A DNA stretch of 64,000 nucleotides from Phoebastria nigripes (GCA_035582835.1 JAYKAV010002924.1:625981-689980), one strand, 5' to 3'. Numbered from the stretch's first letter, positions 41,501 through 54,886 are shown. Notes: generated by a model from the letters alone, not told the origin. Program-made: numbers and translations.

Positions 41501-44500
41501 AGGGAGAAGAAATTATTTTAAATTCCTCACCCATTTCAGCCTGTTTTTCTATGGAAGCAGTCTTGCATGACCTGTCTGGATGGGATTCAACCTACCTAAC
41601 TTCAGATATCTACAATGCAGATGTTTATCTCTAGGTATCCTTAGATACAGATCGGTCTTATAATTGGTTATAATTTCTGTGAAACAGGGCAGCTTAGCAA
41701 GGAAGACAGATCCTGTAACTATACAAACCAAGGGAAAGGCTACAGCTGAAGTTCCTCCATTTGCAGACCTCAGAGAAGCCACATAGATGTGATCTGGCAA
41801 AAGTCCCAGGTGGGCAGGCAACTAGTCCCCTAAACTGGGCATCTGTCATGGATATAAATCTTCAATAACTAAGATGAGAGTAAGCTTAGCCTTGGACAGT
41901 ATAGCTTTACAGTATGGATGTCTGCACCTGAACGAATCACCTGAGACTCCCTTTTTCATGGAGAAAAAGAAAAACATTCAGGGTGCTGCTCATCTGACCC
42001 ATTTTAGACATCTAAATGAAGCTGAGAATTGCACCCTCAATGTATCCTTCTCCACGGATGACAAAGGATTTTAGGATGACTAGCTTAGATATTCATTTAG
42101 TATAATGAATTCCTTCCTAGTCTCTTAAAACTAATGCCTACCTCCCCTGTATAAGCAGTGGAGAGTGGAAGATGCCTTCAAATGATTAGAGAGGAGAATA
42201 CCATCCACTTAAATAAGTTGTCATTGATTATGTGGCAACCTGAGGCATTTGTCTCAGATGCACTGTCCCACTACTTGCCTAAATTTTAAGAACCAGCTTG
42301 ATCTCTAAGTTAGGCAGACTAGATCTTACCACTAACTTTGTCAATTCTCCTTAGAAAAGAAGTTGTTAGTTTTTCTCTCCCTCAGCAAAAGTGTAAGTAA
42401 AGGATGGTTCAGCTGCTGAGCTCTCAGGTTACCTAGATAGATAGTCTTACCTGAAGGCAACACTGTTCTTCAAAATCTTACAAAGTATTTGCTAGAGATT
42501 ATGAAAGTAAAGAATGAGAAGTGAATGAAACAATGAAGACTAGAAGAGAGAAACAAAGTTCATGTAAAATAATAAATATTTATTTTAATTTACTTCCAGA
42601 AAAGACTATTTCTGTTTGGAAACAAATATTGGATAAATTCCCAGCAAATGCGTAGCAGCTAGTCATAGCTTCCCAAAAAAACTCTATCACTATTAACTAT
42701 TTCTGGAGCAAATATGACTGTAGTTTGGATGTTCTTCTGTATAAAAATTAAGCCAAGCTTTGCAGTACTTCCATAGCAAGTTATTCTTACTTTCCCAGTC
42801 AAAGGGATAGATTCATCTCACCCAGCTTCAACCCTCTAAGCATTAGTTATCTACGTTTCCTATAATTACAGGAAAGAAATAGGAAGATCCAAACCGATAT
42901 TCATCCTGGCTATGGGAGGCTGAAGTTTCACAATTGCCTTTTACCAGTCCACGGCTGCTATGCTGTTGTAATCCTGCCTAACCCACGCTCACTCCCAGCC
43001 AAGTCTCTAGTAATGCTGATCATGAATTGAGTCAAATCAGCCTGTTTTTCTTTTGTAGGAGCAAAAGAAAAGAACAGAGATCCTCTTCAATGAACTGTTG
43101 TCGGATTGCTAGACCCATCACAGGGAAGGCAGTACAGATGCTCAGCTGGGGACAGGAGGGAGCCTGGGGCCAGTCATTTCAACAGCATCACATCTCATAC
43201 AGACTTAGGCTGATCGTAACGCTGCACTCAAACCACTTTCCAAAGAGGGGATGAGTTGCCTTCTTCAGAGCCTCTTTCCCTCTACTGACTCCAAAGGGAG
43301 TTTAGATTTGTGCATTTAACCCATAGATGTCTAAGATTAGTTGAAGAAATTGCATCCAGACTTAATCAGAATGAAGATACCATGAGAGAGACAACCAGTG
43401 TTCTCAGCATGTTTCACCAGGGAAGTTCTCCTTTCCACAGGGATGGACCAAACAAATGTTCCAAGGAACGTTTGTTTACCTGCTCTACAAATTTAGGGTT
43501 TTTTCTCTTCCATGATGGGAATTTGCAGTGGTTTGCTCAGCAGCAGCATTCAGGGAGGGTATGCAGTGATATTCAGCTCTTCAGGTCAACTGGGAATTCC
43601 CAGTCAACTGTCTAACCTTTACTCATGGGTTGCACACACTCTAAAATCTTGCCAGTAAAATCTGCCCATTCACTACATCATTTCTTTTTTTCCTGATTAT
43701 ACTCTAATTATGTCCAAAATTTCCTTCAGCCACCACTAGTTACAACTATAGAAGGCATTTTGTAGCATTAGACTTGTGCATGCAGACTGCAGAAATAATG
43801 TATTGCACTTCCAAAAGCTTTAGCTAGTCTTCCGTCATGGAAGCGAATCAGATCTGTATTTAGGTCCTTCATAAGAAATCTGACAACAATGACATAATAA
43901 TATAAGCACACAAAAAATTTCTGAAGCACTTTGCTCAAGCCTTTCAGATGGATTCTCACCTCACTTATGCCCCTTTCTCAACTCCANCAACTTGAATTGT
44001 TTATTTTTTGTTCACACTAGGGTAAGTGAAATCCAAAGGAAAAACATGAAACATTAGTTCATTTGTGGGGAAAAAAAAATTCTTGTGAGGATCCTGCTCA
44101 TCTACAGTGTTCTATCATTCATAGACTAAATTACAATATCACAAACAACATATCGATTGACTGATAAATGTGATCATCTTATACTGAGAAAAAGGAAACC
44201 AAGGAAATGAATAAACAAAATTAGAAGACAAAGCAGTTTGATTAGATTAGATGCACAAATGTTGAGAGGAGTATATAAGCCTTAGCTAAAACACCTAAAT
44301 CTCTTACCTAGACGCTGTCCCACATGATCTTACATGGTGCTCATGTGGATCAAGCCTTGTGTGTGTGCACACAAAGCTGCTGAAATTTTGCCAAATCAGA
44401 GTTTTGCAGTATCTGCTGCCCGTTGCACCCAGAACCTGGGTGGGGGAGAAAGGAAAGTGAGGGAGAAAAGCTCCATTCATGTTTGGTTTGAGTTTTCTGC

Positions 44501-44926
44501 AAAAGATGTTTATCTTTATAGACAAATTTGACTAGTAGTTGCATAGATGCTGGCACCAGATCAAGTAGTAAAGCCCTGGAAAAGTAGAGAATAGAATAAA
44601 GAAACTGCATTCAATTTTCTCCTTGAAGATACAAGAAAAGCAGACACAGATCTAAAGAAGAGAAAAGAGTAAACACTTTCCTGTAAGGCTGCATGTATAG
44701 CACTGTGAAATGCCTTTTATAACTTCAATGATTACTGGCTCTCTCCCCCCATTTCTGAAGGTTGAGACATTAGTCATCAAATGAACAATTGCCACTACTA
44801 ATTAATTTGGCCTCATTCCAAATAATAGTGAGTCGTGGGACAGTTATGGTGTTTTATATATGAAAAGACACAGGAATATTTTCCTAGTTACTGACCAGTT
44901 CAGAAAATCCCTAAAGACACATTTGG
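38519..44926. other. Intergenic, no confirmed gene
   Basis: AT-rich sequence. One acceptor-like site at 43058 precedes a short open segment (see findings). A minus-strand frame at 41549-41821 and a plus-strand frame at 43310-43615 have no recognisable motif. Confidence 0.4.

Positions 44927-44984
<58 letters not shown>
44927..44984. repeat. 58-base poly(A) tract
   Basis: An uninterrupted run of 58 A. No AATAAA lies just upstream and no parent gene is recognised in the preceding sequence, so a retroposed copy is possible but unsupported. Confidence 0.9.
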
Positions 44985-44985
<1 letters not shown>

Positions 44986-45062
44986 ACAACCAAAACCAGA
45001 GGGGGAATATATGCAATGAAAATTTGCTGAAGAAAGGTCTTTTCCACACACAGGTCAATACC

Positions 45063-45144
45063 ACTGTTTGCAACAAAGCATGAGCAGGTTTCAAAGAGAT
45101 ATTACTGTTTGCAACAAAGCATGAGCAGGTTTCAAAGAGATATT
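45063..45144. repeat. Perfect 41-bp tandem duplication
   Basis: The 41 bases at 45063-45103 (starting ACTGTTTGCAACAAAG) are repeated without change at 45104-45144. They lie 78 bp after the poly(A) run. Confidence 0.95.
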
Positions 45145-46051
45145 AAATGAGAAATCTTCCAAAGTACATGGTATCTCAGGCCAATACTTTCAAATTTGAC
45201 TAACTATAATCAGACTTCTGAAATCAGTACCAGCCACTCAGTTCTGAAACTTTCCCTTTTAGTCTACATATAGATTCAGAGATTAACATTTGGACTGAAA
45301 TCAACAACAGAAACAAAAAACAGACTACAAAATGACATACTTTTAATTTAGGGCATACTAGGATGCAACATAAACCATTTCATATGAAGATTCAAGTAGA
45401 ATATGATCTGGGTCTACACTGTTTTTACAGTCAGGCCCTTCCTAATATTGAAAACACAGTTCAGAAATGTATTGAAAAAATGGTCAAAGTCCCTAAGAAA
45501 TCAAATGCTATTCACATAAGGTCTAATCTTAAGCGTTCTCGTGTCAATGGGAGACCTGCTTCTCTAAACAGAAGTTGTTATATTGTCTCAGTTAAGCTAT
45601 TTCTAACTCTTGTGAGATGTATACCTATGGAGTTTTTTCACTAGTTGCCCAGACTTAGGCAGCTAAGTACCTAAACTTTAAAAAATNTAAGTGGGTAAAA
45701 TGAACTTGAACCAAGACAAGTAATGGTCTTACCAACAGTTCAAGTAGCAAAACCAATCTATTTTATAAATTGATATATAGAGCTTATATGCTACCTTTGG
45801 CTGAAGTAATAAGCCACTGAACTCACACAAGTTTGGGGGATTTTGACAGTTAATTTGTAAGTGACAGCTCAGAACAAGCAACTAAGACTTCAGGTCTCTC
45901 TGTGCCAAAAAGTAATTAGCTTGAACCTACATGAGTTCGCTAGCAGTTAAAGACAAGCTGAGCTGTTTTATATACCCTGTGGAACATTGTCCTTTCAACA
46001 TTGTGCAAATGAGCTTTCTTTGCAGCCTTGCACAAGTCTATTGTAAACTAA
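45145..46051. other. Intergenic, nothing recognised
   Basis: AT-rich sequence. A 93-codon frame at 45363-45644 shows no motif. Confidence 0.4.
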
Positions 46052-46104
46052 GGCCAGATTCTGTCTCAGAGGAATTCAGTGAAATCTAGGGACAGAATTT
46101 GGCC
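46052..46104. repeat. Inverted repeat, probable relic of an ancient palindromic element
   Basis: The arms GGCCAGATTCTGTC (46052-46065) and GACAGAATTTGGCC (46091-46104) are inverted complements with one mismatch around a 25-base loop. GGCCAGATTCTG-type ends are familiar from old hairpin-like repeats in reptile and bird genomes. That assignment is inference. Confidence 0.55.
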
Positions 46105-48853
46105 TATACTTTTTAATCACCTGCAATATTAAAAAATGCCATCTCTTCCAGGCACAAATTTGTCATCTCCTTTCAAATTGAGCATCTACAATAAGCCATA
46201 ACNAGACAGTAAATTATAATGAATATCACTAAAAGCTAGCATTAATTAAACACATATGTGAATTCTCTTATAGCAGAAGTACAGAGGGTTTTCAGATATA
46301 TGTAGCCAATGAATGTAGAAATTAATGCAAGTTCTACCATCCCCAGCAGTCTTTTAACAATGCGTGGGTAGTTTGATAAAATGACAGGTCGATAAACTAT
46401 TACATTTTACTTCACAGCTGAATCGGTGCTTTAGGAAATCTCATAGCCTGTAATGTTCCTAGCACGTAATAAAAAAAGTAAGTGAGATGATGATATAAGT
46501 TTTACTTCAGCCTTTGACCTTTAAGGACGAATGCTTTTGTTGCTCCTATTCACTGTCACTGAATCTCTGGACTGCATCTAGGTCATTCTTGCCAATTAAA
46601 ACATTGTGAACCCTAAGGGGCTTCACTGAGAAATGAAGGGAGTTATTTCCTTTTGAAGATGCATAAAAAGCACAAGTGACTTGAACGAGGTCTTTCAGTG
46701 TTTGAGTCACAGAGATAGGACTAGTAAATAGTTNTCTTCTAAATCTTCATTCTTTCTTTTTTCCCTGGATCTCGCTGCTTTAGTATACTGGAAAACCTGT
46801 GGGACAAACTTCTGAGCTACAACTCTTAGCGCAGAGTGACTATTTTCATTGAATGGAACACTTTCAAATTGAAGTGCAATTTCTACAGCAACATAGTTAG
46901 CAACTATAATCTTCAATCAGTATGAAATGGCAGTCACTTGAAGCCATGCCAGTACAATAAAGAAATAATTAGGTCATTGCACTTTCCAATTTCTGACACA
47001 AAAACATTGAATAAAGGAAGCAAATTCATTTCCATCAAGTATACTGCTGCTAATTTCACTCTGAAGACATTCTCCGCTGTTTCAGCCTCAGCGTCATTCC
47101 CTCTGCTCTCCTAGTCCCACAGCAGTGACAAATGGCCAGCCCTGCTTAACTGCAGCCCTGTTTCAGTTTCTCATTTTCTCTAATCTCTCTCAGTGGAATA
47201 AAACCCACATAAAGAGTTGCCCAGCAATATTTCCTGAGAAATTTCATTCATAGATTATAGACGTGAAAAGAGAGATTGTGGTCAATTTTTTAAATTCCTA
47301 CTTTCCTTAACTCTCTCTGACTTCATAAGAGAAGAAGGTACATTTGCTTAAAAGCCACAGACTTCAAACCTGTGTATATAGAACTTGCCTTTGAAAAGCA
47401 GATCCAAACATCGGTGCCTACACTTGGTTACAGGCCTAGCTTTAGGCTGGCTTGCAAGTTTCAAAACCTTGGTGGAAACGCACAGAGATAAAAGACATTT
47501 TTCCTTTTTTAACAGAGATTTCTTCTCTTGCAGTTTTATAAGTTCTTACAGTTTGCAGCATAAAGCACTTTTAAGCACACCCAGGTAAAGTGGGATCTAG
47601 GTGATTTCCCATCAAATCTTGCATCTATCAAGGAGACAAAATATCCTTTCTGTCATAACCACATATTTTTATTCTCTTTATCTCATATGTAATAAATGTT
47701 TTGGGGGTTACAGAGAGACATTTGGTAATCTCTGACCTGCTGATATTCCACAACTGACAAACAGAGAAAANTATCATAAAAGTATCTCTGAGAAAAAAGG
47801 CACTTGTTAGTTACCAGTTTATACAAAATTTACAGAAAGAGACCAGGATGAAATTTCTGTACTCCTAGATGAACACGGTGCAATTCTGTGGCAGAAATGA
47901 GAGATGAATGCCTTAGGATATAGCCTCTCTTGCTGCACATTCCAATCTCTCTTACAGTTAATCGAATTACATACACTTACTGAAATGCAAAAACACATCT
48001 CTCTGCTGATGTCTAAACAAGGAAATAAAAAGTGTGTTTGTTACAGCAAGAGAGCTTGTGCAGACAAAGTATGGGACCGACATTCCTAAGGTTGTTCTTA
48101 CAACAGCTGCCTTGTATTACCTTGATGACAATCAGGGTTGTCAGGACCTCGAAGGAGGGACTGCACATCATTATTTATGGAAGCATTCCTTATTTGCATT
48201 AAGGGTCTAAAGGATGCCTACACTGTAATTGACAATGGGATTAGGACTTTATTTTACAAATAACAGGGGTCATGTGTACATAGCTATGGTGTCAACTCCC
48301 ACAAAGTCATTAAAAATTTGAATATATTTGGGATTTTTCTGAAGTGTCCAGCCTCATGTATGTATAAAGGAATCAGAAATCTATGAGAATATCACCTTTC
48401 ATTTAAAAAACATAAGATATTTTGATTTCTTGCAGTGGAAGGTTTGCTGTTTTAAGGTGTTTTGGATTGAATAGTAGCTTGCTTGCTTATTTGTTTTTAA
48501 TCTCCAGCTAGGCTAAAGATTTATAAATAGTCTGGCACTATTATATTGCTAAAGAGATCAAGAGCAGGATTCAACTCACAGATTATATGTAGGTGTCTCC
48601 ATATAGGAATCTAAATGGGTGTATCTGAACTCCTGTTCCAGTCAATGGAGACCTTGTTAATATTGTCAAAGGAGCCAAAAGATATATTCAGCTGCGAACT
48701 GAATCACTCTTGAGAACCCCGTGACAGTGCTGATTAGGGAGTAAATTCTGCCTAAGCAAAGGCACTCAGNGTATTTGAGATGCCATATGGCACCCTGCCT
48801 GGCCTTCCAGCATGTGGGTCAACCTCAAAGTCCTGTGTTGTGTCTGTTAACCC
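46105..48853. other. Intergenic, nothing recognised
   Basis: AT-rich sequence without a recognised gene or repeat. The part at 48590-48650 has wording typical of old amniote repeats but is too decayed to assign. Confidence 0.4.
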
Positions 48854-49655
48854 CATAGAATCATAGAATCAGAGAATGGTTTGGGTTCAAGGTACCTTTA
48901 AACATCTAGTCCAACTCCCCTGCCATGTGCAGGGGCGCAGGGGCATCTTTCACTAGGTCAGGTTGTTCAAAGCCTTGTCCAACCTGACCTTGAGAACTTC
49001 CAATGATGGGGCATCCACAACTTCCCTGAGCAACCTGTTCCAGTGTTTCACCACCCTCATCATAAAGAATTTATTCCTTATGTCCAATCTAAATCTACCT
49101 TCTTTCAGTTTAAAACCATTGCCCCTTGTCTTGTCACTAAGGGCCTTTTTAGTGACAGCCTGTCTTCATCTTTCTTATAAGCCCCCTTTATAAATTGAAA
49201 GGCCACAGTAAGGTCTCCCTGGAGCCTTCTCTTCTCCAGGCTGAACCACTCCAATTCTCTCAGCCTTTCCTCATAGGAGAGGTGCTCCAGCCCTCTGACC
49301 ATTTTTGTGGCCCTCCTCTGGACCTGCTCTAACAGGTCCATGTCTTTCCTGTACTGAGGACTCCAGAGCTGGATGCAGTACTCCGGGTGGGGTCTCACCA
49401 CAGCGGAGTAGAGGGGCAGAGAATCACCTCCCTCAACCTGCTGGCCACGCTTCTTTTTCAGCAGCCCAGGGTACGANTGGCTTTCCAGGCTGCAAGCGCA
49501 CATTGCAGGCTCATGTCAGTATTTTGTCCGCCAGTATCCTCAAGTCCTTCTCCACAGGGCTGCTCTCAATCCATTCATCCCTCGGTCTACATTGATACTG
49601 AGGATTGCCCTGACCCAGATGCAGGACCTTGCACTTGGCCTTGTTGAACCTCATG
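48854..49655 (-). mobile_element. CR1 LINE, 5'-truncated, octamer-tailed
   Basis: Its 3' terminus (CATAGAATCATAGAATC on +) is at 48854, followed inward by the complement of the conserved CR1 3' UTR. The - strand then encodes ORF2 C-terminal phrases: [48 protein letters not shown] and [12 protein letters not shown]. The open stretch of about 132 codons (49105-49503) carries one ambiguous base. The segment 49500-49655 continues further upstream in the element (complement of GCACTTGGCCTTGTTGAAC). The copy is truncated and its frame is interrupted. Confidence 0.92.
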
Positions 49656-51208
49656 CAAATGTCTTGCAGCCTAGGGCATCTCTAAAACTGCCCTTCTGCA
49701 GGCAACTGAATCCAGCTCCCTGCCTGCAATTGAGCTTCAGAATGTAGGTATCTGAAAGTAGGTTTCTAAATGCTGGTGACCCAACAGGAGCTGGTGTTTC
49801 AGTGCCCCTTTTGGTCACTGGAGAGCGATATTGACCAACATGAGTGTTAGAGACACAGCTCATTTCTAGATCCTTAAGAGTGAAATCCTAAATTTAGGTG
49901 TCTTAAACTATGGGTGAATCTCATCCCCCAGATACCACTCTTTCCCCAAGACAGTCTCCTCCATTTCATGCTCAGCAGCTCCCGCAGTCCTCCCTAGGAG
50001 AGAAGCAGATCCTGAGTCCTCAGCAGCCCTTTCCCCCATCAGAAGAATGCAGCTGTAGGAAGAGAACAGTGCCGTGACCAAGAGATGTGACAGAGGACAC
50101 CAGAGGCGATGGCTGAAGGAAAGAGCCCTCCCACATAAAAAGGAAAAAGCATGAGACTCATANCCAGGATGGCAGAGCAGGTGAGACGGCAAGGAGTCAG
50201 TACAGGCAGCGCACAGCGCACACACNGTTGGTTTGGAAAAAGTCCTTCAGACCTACTAGAAGGTGTTGGCAGATATGGTTATTTTATATAAGAAACATTG
50301 TAAATTCCAAAATCAGCACTGACCAGCTGCTCCCCTGGGGCTGGGGAGCAGGGTGCCATGGGGACCTCAGGGACGAGTGTTGCGGGCAGAGCCAGGGCCA
50401 ATAGCAGGGCCACCAACAGCCCCTGACACTTTTGGGGAGCAACAAGCTGGGGCCCCAACCCGGCCAGAGGCAGCACAGAGTCAGGCCTGAGCATAGGCAC
50501 TCCCGCAGCATCGCTGGAGCTGGGATGGGGCATGGCTGAGCCGAAATGGGGCCTGCAGTCCTGGGTGGGCTGTCCCAGGTGAGGCCCATTGAGGACAATA
50601 AGGCCTGGTGGTGCCTTCAGGGCCATGCACCATATCTCAGAGGAAATCTTTAATAATGCTAAAAGTTTCCTTACTGGATCCCTTTAGTGTCCTAGATCTA
50701 CTGGGAAGCTGAGTACGAACAAGCCATACACTAAAAATAACCCCATGAAATCTGTACGTAGCCGTGTACATTTTCCCACCTGCATGCCTAACATCAACTT
50801 CCCTCTCTTGCTACAGCCAAAGACTCAGCTACAAATGAAGTTCAGATGGTCCACCTGGAAGTGACACTACCTCCTAAAGGCTGAATCATGCAAGCATTTT
50901 TAGGCCACAGAGANGTTTTGCTTTTCCCCATCCAGCTCTAGAGGTGTTGACTACCCCTTGTCAGAAACCATTGTCCAAACTGACAGTGGAACAACGCCTT
51001 AATTCTTCCCAGGCAAACTCAGACTGATTGTCTTAGACAGTATAAATCTTTGATCGAAGATTACCTGACTGATTTTGCCTATAGCAAATTACAAAGCACA
51101 TGCATGTGTTGCTTTGCAGGTCTATAGGCCCAAACCTTGCTCTTACTAAGATAAATGCCTGCCTTAGCTGTTTAATTTCTGAGGTTCAAAAAGCCTGTCA
51201 AATAGGGG

Positions 51209-51212
<4 letters not shown>
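49656..51212. other. Intergenic with a GC-rich islet
   Basis: A GC-rich islet at about 50320-50625 sits in AT-rich surroundings. It leaves overlapping frames open on the - strand (115 and 104 codons), without recognisable motifs. Three ambiguous bases occur here. Confidence 0.4.

Positions 51213-51242
<30 letters not shown>
51213..51242. repeat. (TA)15 microsatellite
   Basis: Fifteen perfect TA units followed by a short A run. Confidence 0.95.
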
Positions 51243-51247
<5 letters not shown>

Positions 51248-53076
51248 ATGGAAGTGTCTGCTTTTGTCTGTTAGAATGTGAAATAAGGCATTGAATAATA
51301 AGGGGTTTCCCTGTTATATTCAGATTGCCACTATTTATGCTAATTTTTAATTAACAGATGGTATTTATTTTATTTCTGTATCCTCAGTTATTTGCTGTGC
51401 TCCTTGACAAAATTATGAAGCAAGTTAAATGGGGAGAAGGTTCTTGATGCTGCAGGGGATGGCAGAGAAGAGGGGCACAGACAGCAGAGAGCTGAGAGCC
51501 TGTACCTCCTCCAGAAAGCCTGAGGGTCTTTGGTGAGGTCCAGAAAGCCAGTGGCTGGGCCTGAGAGGGGATGGGAAGAATTTCCCAGGGGACAGAAGGG
51601 ACTGGGAAAGCTGTGGCTCATTCAGGTTTCCACACATACATTTAACAACCTCCAAAATCAGGTGTGTGGATCAGCAAGTCCCTAGATAGAGAGGGCTAGT
51701 GCATTCGTCCAGCTATGCAACAAGGGCTCATAACTGAAGATACAGAAGCTAAAATCTTAGGAGATGTTCAAACCCAACCAGGAAGATGCCTACAAAAAAA
51801 AAAAAAAAGGCGCCCCAGAATCCCTGATCACCAGAGAAAGGCCAAAGGAGCTGCTTGCAGATAGTAAGGTGATAATTTGGACAATTTTGATATTGATTGC
51901 TCAGAGCTTGTGTACTTCCATTAAATGAATCTCAGCTTTGACAGACATGCAGTTTGGGCTCCGCTGAAGCCAAAGTGGTAAATCTGAATTTGTAATTAGG
52001 TATAACAGGTCTAGCAAGTCTGTAACCTCCAGCAGGATGGGATAATGTGCATCCAGGGGTTGTATCTTCTTCCATTGGCTGAGCTGTTATCTGGAAGCTG
52101 ACATTTACTTATGCACCAGGTTCAGCCAAAAAAAAAGCACCTCTACCAAAATAAGAGGGTCCATGGAGTTTTTAAGATGGTATAATTATACTAGTTTATA
52201 TTGACCAGTCTCACCAGTGTGATTTGTATAGAGTGGTAAAGGGGAGGGCTTATGGGGGTCATCTGCAGCCTTCTGCATTCTGCAGAAAAGCTGTTACAGT
52301 AGACCAAAAACTCGTCATGGCAGGGATCTCGCTATCTCTTCATTTTCTTNCTGTAACTTTTTCGAACTCTACTNTTGATNAATATGAACCTGTTTGTAGA
52401 TGTTNGATTTTAGACAAAAAGGAAAAGCATAGTCTGCTCACTGCCAGACACTGCTCAGAGTGCAAACCAGAACTACAAATGAGAGCGTTGCTGGCTTTCC
52501 TTCAGGTGCATTGCTACAGCTAGACTGACCTACATCTGCTTCAATATTTTGCAGCAGGAGACACTGCTACTATTCCCTCACTTNCGTGAATTTTCAATCC
52601 ATCCACGAAGCTAATGAAAAAAGTGTCATGCTCAGTCTTTTTTTTTTTATTAAAGGATATTGGCAATGAGTCAACTTTTAAAAAAGGTTATGGCTGCATT
52701 CATTGCTATCGCGCTTCTTTTTCAGCTCTGCAGTTTTCCTCTTGACTTGAAGCTGCATAATGGCTTTGTGCCCCATAAAGTTACCTCAACCAAAACCTGC
52801 TGCAACACTTACCTAATTAAGCTCTAGTACTAAGATGGGTCCTCTGACATCAATCCTTACTATGTAGGTTGTATCAGCTGAAATCTTGACCACTGCCAGG
52901 TGGGTTCTGTATTTTTGGTCTCCCAGGTAGAATTTTCAAATAATCTCCAAGCTGCACCTAAAGAGACCACAGCTTGCCTGCTGTTAGGTGACTGTGAGCG
53001 TGCTTTGATGACTGTTAGGACTAATTGAGAGGCACATCATTTTCATAGATAATAGGGCCACAAGGACTACTATATC
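51243..53076. other. Intergenic, nothing recognised
   Basis: Includes a 15-base A run (51794-51808) and a cluster of four ambiguous bases (52350, 52374, 52380, 52405). Confidence 0.4.
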
Positions 53077-54886
53077 ATGTCCTCTCAAGTTACATATATA
53101 TCACAGGTTGTTGAATTTCACAACGTTACCTTTGCATTCAGCCTAGCCAATATTTTTAGGCCTATCAAGGCTATATTCCTGGCCCCCTTCAATGAGAGCA
53201 ATGCCCTCCCTGGCCTGAGAGAAACAGCTTACCTATTTTGGGGCCCCAAGAGAAAGAGCAATGACCCTTGGATGCTCACCAGACCACACATGTATCAGTC
53301 ACATGTATCACTGTGACATCAGTAAATCCATGGCAGTCTTTGCTGTCGTGGAGGCCATCCATCATTTAGGCTACCNGTCACATGTACATCGTTGTATAAT
53401 TTAGGAGGAGAGACACTGCACTGGGCTCATCAACAAAACCGATGTCCTGACCAAGGCTTCTCTGGGACAGTTTTTGGATGATATAACCACAGTGATCTAA
53501 TTTAAACATCCTCAAGGGACTGGACAACATTATGAGTGTTTATTGCACACTGGACACAGTAGAGGTGTACATAATCTCCTCAAGTTTTGGAATGCCATCC
53601 TCAGCCTCCTGGGTCAGGCCAGCTTCCTCTCTCTGCCCAGTTACACAAAATGCTATGAAAGCACATAACTGCTTTGTTAGCAACACTATCTATCTTGTTA
53701 CCCAGTGTATTGCAGCTATACTAAGCAGCAGAGCGCAAGTAAATAGCTCACCTCTGTCCTTCCCTCCTGCTGAGTTTTAATGGTGTTCAGCACCGCTGTT
53801 GGGAGTGGAGGCAACTTTATCCAGGGGAATCTGAGGAGAACTGAGTGCTCTTGCATATCATCACCTGTTCTAACACTAACTTTTCACCGTCTTGGTGGCT
53901 ATGAGCCAGTGGAAGAAGTGGTTGTGTGTAACACAAGGCCCACTGGTATTGCCAGATCCACCACCCTCAAGGGACAATCATGACCAATATATGTATCTCC
54001 ACCTGGACTCAAGATTCTGGACTGACCTTCTCATTTCTGGATGCCTTTCTTTTTAAGTTGCTTTCTCCACCATCCATATTCACCCTGGAAGCTCAGCCAG
54101 GTGGTGGAACAGCTCCTTCTCCTCAGGGTGCTCTCTGTCCTCCTCCCAGTGGGAAAGAAGCTNTATTTCCCAACACAGCCTGCAAGAGAAGGTCATCAAA
54201 CCTGATCATTCCTGATGCATGCTTAAACTCATGAGGGCCAATTTCCTCTTGTATGTTGACTTTCTGGATTATTCTGGATATTNCCACATGGCTTTCACTA
54301 TGTTCCCACCAGAGCTCTTTGCCCCATGGGATANATATACAGGCCAGGTCCCAAAAAATGTCAGTTTTTAACCTTAACGCTGCTCCCGCAGGCACTGTTG
54401 GGGCCTGTTACGTATGTTCAGCATAGGTTTAAGCAAGGTGGTACCCTGGAGTTACAGTAGTCCTCGATATTTGTTTGAAGATTCTTGGATGCCACCGCAT
54501 ATGTAACACCCACTGGTTTATTTCCGTTATCTCCCTGAGATGTCAACAAACGTCTCTCAANTGTCCTCTTTCCTGAGGGAGGCAACTGCCCAATCTCCAA
54601 ATGTCCAGAGTTCATAAGGGCTAGGGTTTGACACACAGAAGGGAATTTCCACTCTGTGCACCAAGGAAGCAGGGGCAATGAAGGGAGGAGACAGACCTAA
54701 GGGCCTTCTCAAAGCTGCTAAATCAAGAGTGGCAAGGTTTGAAGGGGAAGGACCCTTCCTTCCAAAAAGGAATTTTTGGCATGAAGTGAGCCCTAACAGC
54801 CAGAAATGACACAGATTTTTCTTTTCCTCCTTGGAGAGCAAGAAGCCATGCAGAGCACACACATAGACTTGTCCTTTTTGAGACAT
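53077..54886. other. Cluster of open frames of unknown origin
   Basis: On +, frames of 67-84 codons follow one another at 53077-53316, 53532-53780, 53780-53983 and 53980-54234. An unstarted + frame at about 54235-54378 also reads smoothly (NFLLYVDFLDYSGY). On -, frames at 54123-54395, 54418-54678 and 54557-54886 are equally open. Stops and frame breaks prevent one continuous protein on either strand. It could be an eroded pseudogene or retroelement gene, or chance. I recognise no domain. Confidence 0.2.

Noticed and set aside
44844..45094. Minus frames with long phenylalanine runs
   Set aside because: They are translations of the poly(A) tract.
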